A stretch of 64,000 bases of DNA from Valencia hispanica (taxonomy: Eukaryota; Chordata; Actinopteri; Cyprinodontiformes; Valenciidae): positions 23,806,903 through 23,870,902 of the forward strand of contig OY747702.1 of the NCBI GenBank assembly GCA_963556495.2. Direction: 5' to 3'. Positions 59,517 through 64,000 of this stretch are shown piece after piece. Position 1 is the first letter of the stretch. The number at the start of each line of letters is the position of its first letter. The translations under genes and the position numbers were made by a program. The notes beneath the pieces were generated by a model. It ran no database searches. It was not told where the DNA came from and worked only from the letters and a program-made list of their open reading frames with translations.

Positions 59517-62451
59517 ATTTCAGAATCGTCTTAGTGGCGGGTAAAATATTGCAGTATTTTATCGAGGAATATAAATGACAATGATAAAGAGAGGCTTTAC
59601 AATTCAAAAAGGGAGACAATAAAAATGGCCAATCAGGCAGTATTATATAAGCATTTTTACAAGATGGAGAAGATATTGCAACCAGTTGTGTAAACTTGAT
59701 TTACATTATCTTATGCTTCAGCTGAAACATCTTTGCACTTTTAAACAGTATTGCAAATTGGTTGTTGAGAATTTCTTTTTCTCTTCTTTACTTGTAGTCC
59801 ATAATGTCCCACAATGCTTAAGTTTACTTTATGGCATTTGTTTGAAACTAAATTTCATTAGATCTGAATGTTTTTTTTCATGTGTTGCTTCGGTTTGCGT
59901 AGAAAAAGATGATCTAGCCCCCGACTGGATGAAACACGTCACTATCTCCCCCTTCATCTTGGATGATAGCAGTTACTCAATAATCCTGGATTGGGAAAAC
60001 AATACAAACCTTGAGTATACAAGGGGACATCTCTATGTTGGACATTCAGTTCAACAGATGTCTAGCAAACTTCTGGGTAAACTTCTATTTTTTTCCCCTT
60101 GCCCATTCTCTTTTTCTGTCTCTCCTTTTAGCTAATAAATTTCCTGAAAATTCTGCGACTTTAGAAATAAAGACATCTGCATTAGTTAACTTTATCCCTC
60201 ACCACATGTTTGTTAGCACATCCCGTGTCAGGAGAACCGTCATAAAACTGAAGGAAGCGAAGCTGTTTCGGTTGGGTCTATCCCTTCTGATTAGACAAGT
60301 TTTACCACGTTTCTGCCCTGGATCCCATGCCATTGCAATTCAGTAAACATTATGATAACCCCACGTAACTTGTGAGCACCATCTGCTTTCTATCAACAAA
60401 CACATGCCACCCCACTGGCTTCAAAGTTTTGGAGAAAATTGCCAATGATGTCACTGCAATAAGCGGGTGGAGTGATGTTAAAAGGCCTCCCCAGTCCACG
60501 TCAACAGCTGTCATTAAGTCTTAAGGTTTTGTTTCACTGTGTTTCTGTCTTATCTTGAAGACCATCTGTTGCTTCATTATCGGCACACTCTTTCTCACAC
60601 ACGCAAAAGCTGTGAGAAAGGAGGCCTTGTTAGACGGCATCAATAATTCAGTTTATACTATACATTGGTCTCGGGGAGCCTTGATTCTTGTCTGATATGC
60701 CCAACATATGTTGTGTTTTAAGGTGTGTTAGTGTGAGGTGTTCCTGTGCAGTCATTATGGGGGGGGGGGTTGGTTTTCCATTTCTCAGAGTGATATTTAT
60801 GGCTTTGCATCAGCTGTGCTGCGAGTGATGTAAGGACAGACGGTCTCTTGGCCCCCAAATAGCTGTGGAAAGAATAAAATTGAGATGGCGCATAGTTACC
60901 CAGCCAGTATATCACCAGCTGTTTGATAAACCTTGGTGCATTATTAACTAAAACGAGCAGAGTTGGGAATAAGAGGCAGTGGCTTGCCTCAAGGAATACA
61001 CTTCAAAGGTGAATTCAGCATGATGTATCCTGAAAGATTGGCTAAAGCTTTGAAATTTGATAGTACACCAAAACGGTTCTGCTGCTGCTCTGCCAAAAGG
61101 CGTAGAAACCAGCCATGAACTGCTCCTCGTACCATATAGATCCACTGAGACATGAATTCACAAACTCTATAAGCTGGACTAATGTCAAACAGCTAAAGTA
61201 ATATCCCCTCCCATCCAAGCAAGGTTCACAGTGTTTGAGGGAAAACCTGTGTAGGTCCTCTTCGCAATCTACCTCAACAACCATGATCAATCCCTGGTTT
61301 TTGTGAGGTACACTACAGTGTGTTGAAATAGCAAGTGCATGTTTTCCAGTGTCCTTCCCTGTATTGACTCTTGCACGGAGGACGGGGCAGGTATTGGGTT
61401 TCTGTCCGCCCCTTACCAACCGAAAGGTCTGAACGCAGCAACTTTGACTGCTGGCTTCTGAAGTGAGGGAACAGCTGCATTCTGAACCTGAGCCAGAAGC
61501 ACAGGTGTCTGCGTCCATCAACATGGCTCGCACATACACAAATTCATGGAATATGCAATCTAAAGGCCTTACAAGTTTCTCCTTTTATTTTATGCTTTTA
61601 CAGTACATTTAGATGGTAATAATAGCTGCTAAAGAGAAATCCCTCAGTGTGTTTACTTTCTTTTTTTCATTTTGCCTTAGTATGTTCATGTGTATGAGTT
61701 TTTACTCCTAAAGGAACGCCGAATACTGCTGTGGCCTCCTAAATGCCTAAAGTAAACATTCTACAGATGGTAGACATGGGCTGCTGTGGGAGTCTGATGG
61801 TAGAATAAACTGAAGTAAAACACCAGTGTTTTACTTCTTTTAAAAGTTTTTTTTTTTTTATCTTTCAGATATAGATATTTTTAATGTGTGCATCAAAATA
61901 TTACAACCCATAACATGTAGATGCTTGACATGTTAGTAGACCCACAGAGCGGTACATAAAACTTTTCCCAAAGTAATTATTTTTCAAAAATGTAAATAAA
62001 CAAGGTAAAAAATTGGTGATCTTCTTGTATCCGTCTAGAGAATGTAGTGGTGGTGAATTTGGCTCTATATCTACCGCCTTGAGAAATAGTCAGATTACAG
62101 GGGTTGGAAATTGTTATTTTCTCTAGTCTATTTTAGCATATTACCTTGTTTCGTTATGTCTTTACTGGAGGTAAATTATGAAACAATTGATTTAAAAGGA
62201 GAAAGTAGGTGGAAAATAGGAGTCTGGAGTAAGATGTGGTCAGAAACTCCAAAAACCAATAAAAAAATGTATTAACCATTTGTATAGTAGCGTAAAATGT
62301 TTTTTTTTTCACCTGTTGTGAAATATTGTGAGCCCAATGTATTAGTGACCATTGCAGGAGAGGGTTTATTTTACTGGAAGTCATGCTGGTGTTTAACAGT
62401 GCCCCGTTTTTGTTAGCTTTAACCATTTTTCAGCATCTGTGATCTGCAAGT
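59517..62451. other. pdlim7: pdlim7 intron, no gene seen
   Basis: Open frames here are chance-sized and without family resemblance. A G-run at about 60760 and AT-rich sequence are the only notable features. Confidence 0.45.
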
Positions 62452-62670
62452 CACTTCAATTCAGTTTATTTATATATCGCCAATGCAGAACACGTGATCT
62501 CAAGGCACTTTACAAGAAATCTCATTTCAATTCAGTTGTACACATGTATTCCATGTTATCCTTCAATTCATTATTCCAGTTTAAAAGCTTTCCATTTAAG
62601 GAATCCCAGCAGATTGCATCAAGTCATTTTATAGATGATAAAACTGCTAAGCAGCGCTATTGCTAGTGAA
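62452..62670. repeat. Dispersed fish repeat (TTCAATTCAGTTTATTTATA type)
   Basis: TTCAATTCAGTTTATTTATA, TCTCAAGGCACTTTACAAGA and later CCCAGCAGATTGCATCAAGT follow the order of a very common short teleost repeat. The copy is partial. Confidence 0.5.
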
Positions 62671-63780
62671 TAAAACATTTTTTGTTATAGAAGTAAAAAT
62701 CTATTAAAAAAAATTTTTTTTTGGCACATCCTTTTGCGTATGTTTCCATCTGCATTGATTTTTAACCCATAGAAAGCATTCCTGAGAAGCACAATGAAAA
62801 CCTGCTCAGAGAAGGATGTGCAAACCTTGTCAAGTAAAGTAGATAAAAGCAGTCCTGGTCCATCTTTTCCTCTGTGGGGACCTTAATAGAATATGCTGCC
62901 ATGTGTAGGGGAGGCTACATGCCATGTATCTCGGTCTCAGTTATTTTTCTGTTTAAAAGAAATGTTAAACCTATTTGTAAAATCGAAACAAAAATCTCTC
63001 AACCTCTTTAATTGTTTCCAATGAGAGCAAATCCAGGGCAATTAAAGGGATGTTTGAACTTGGCTTTAAAGTGACTTGAATTGCCTCTCTATGGAATCTC
63101 TACATTGAAGTTTTGACCTGTGTTTTAAACCTGGCTTCAGTTTTTTTTTTTCTCTAGAGCTAGGTATTTATTTATTTATTTAATAAGCTGAGATGAGACA
63201 TAATTTTTCTGGTCTCTTCTCTGCTCTTATGCAATTGTTTATGTTTCATGTTCACAATCAAGTAGGAAGTGTGATTAGCTGAGGCGAACATGACAGGAAA
63301 CTATTGATTGAACTGCTGAGTCCTCTGAGCTTTTGATGAGCTAACATTTGCAGGGATCCGTGGCATTTGAGAGTAATCCTAATGGGGGTTCTATTTGCCA
63401 GGAATCTTGGCTCGTGCTTACTTATCTGATGCTGCACACTTTTTTTTCCTCTAGTTATCGGAGTATTTGACAGAGGTCTCAGATTTCATTAAGCTGCGTG
63501 GGTAAGCTGTCTGAGCCCATGCTATTCACAGCGTTAGCATCTCTGTTCTGTGTATTGGAGGCGGTAGAGGACATGGGAGGCCGCATTCATGTACAGAGGC
63601 ATTATTCTGTCTTATTGTAACATAATTTTATGCTAGACTTCAGCACTGACTAATTCACCCGCAGCCTCAATGACAGACCGAGAGGATGATGTAATTCCTC
63701 TGTCAGTCAGCAGCTTGCCTGTCAGACTGAGAAAAGGTGGACGGTTCTTTCTGGTTAATGGTATGACTAATGCTAACTTC
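62671..63780. other. pdlim7: pdlim7 intron, no gene seen
   Basis: AT-rich, no exon or bounded repeat that I can support. Confidence 0.45.
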
Positions 63781-63784
63781 TGGA

Positions 63785-63965
63785 GTGGAGTGCACCAGCT
63801 GGTCGTACGCCCTGGTGTAACCTTAAGTCCGACGTAGATTTTAAATTTACGCCCATCTCATTGTTTGGACGAGTGCACCACTCAGGCGTAAGCCCTTTAG
63901 AAGCTACACCCAGGTGTAACTTTTACGCCTAGCATGGACCAGGCGTAAATTGGAAGTTCTGACTA
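63785..63965. repeat. Short-motif inverted-repeat patch
   Basis: Variants of GTGTAAC, TACGCC and GGCGTAA recur in both orientations within 180 bp (for example ACGCCCTGGTGTAAC and CACCCAGGTGTAACTTTTAC), suggesting the end of a MITE that may run past the window. Confidence 0.35.
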
Positions 63966-64000
63966 GTATCCATGACAATAACCATTTCCCATCATCACTA

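Noticed and set aside
59686..60346. 149- and 111-codon frames considered as pdlim7 exons
   Set aside because: No PDZ or LIM pattern, no convincing splice sites, AT-rich composition.

Overview
The window is vertebrate nuclear DNA, almost certainly from a ray-finned (teleost) fish. Genes are split into many small exons with GT-AG introns. The sequence between exons is AT-rich with long (AT)n and (TG)n runs. The mobile DNA (Tc1, PIF-Harbinger, hAT, piggyBac-like and pogo/Tigger-like elements, fish LINE tails) is typical of teleosts. I found no prokaryotic features, tRNA genes, rRNA genes or CRISPR arrays.

Layout, left to right. (1) 1-34,800: ankhd1 on the + strand. Its first exon lies upstream of the window, and 38 coding exons (2712-34247) give about 2589 residues: a short N-terminal region, a 15-repeat ankyrin block, an acidic/proline linker, a 10-repeat ankyrin block, a basic coiled coil, one KH domain and a long low-complexity tail. 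The first 12-kb intron seen carries an apparently intact Tc1 transposon (11891-13480), and the larger introns carry other element remnants. (2) 36,589-38,418: higd2a (+), two exons, encoding a small two-helix mitochondrial protein. (3) 40,553-45,274: a clathrin light chain gene on the - strand, best called cltb, six coding exons including a 54-nt cassette matching the neuronal insert. (4) 49,800-64,000: the 5' part of a PDZ-LIM gene, best called pdlim7 (+). Only the first coding exons are present, and the intron after the first PDZ exon runs at least 9.3 kb to the window edge.

HIGD2A, CLTB and PDLIM7 all lie in human 5q35 and ANKHD1 in 5q31, so the order fits a conserved vertebrate block with local rearrangement. 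The four proteins do not form one pathway: ankhd1 is an ankyrin/KH scaffold, higd2a a respiratory-chain assembly factor, cltb a vesicle-coat subunit and pdlim7 an actin/Z-disc adaptor.

The most informative oddities are: a deleted Harbinger element keeping the 5' ends of two genes pointing at each other; a 114-nt stop-free in-frame intron with a tandem acceptor in ankhd1; an (AT)n run filling most of the intron between the KH exons; an in-frame upstream start and a possible second promoter for pdlim7; and several generations of Tc1 decay. I found no clearly new biological system. The rest is ordinary gene and repeat content.
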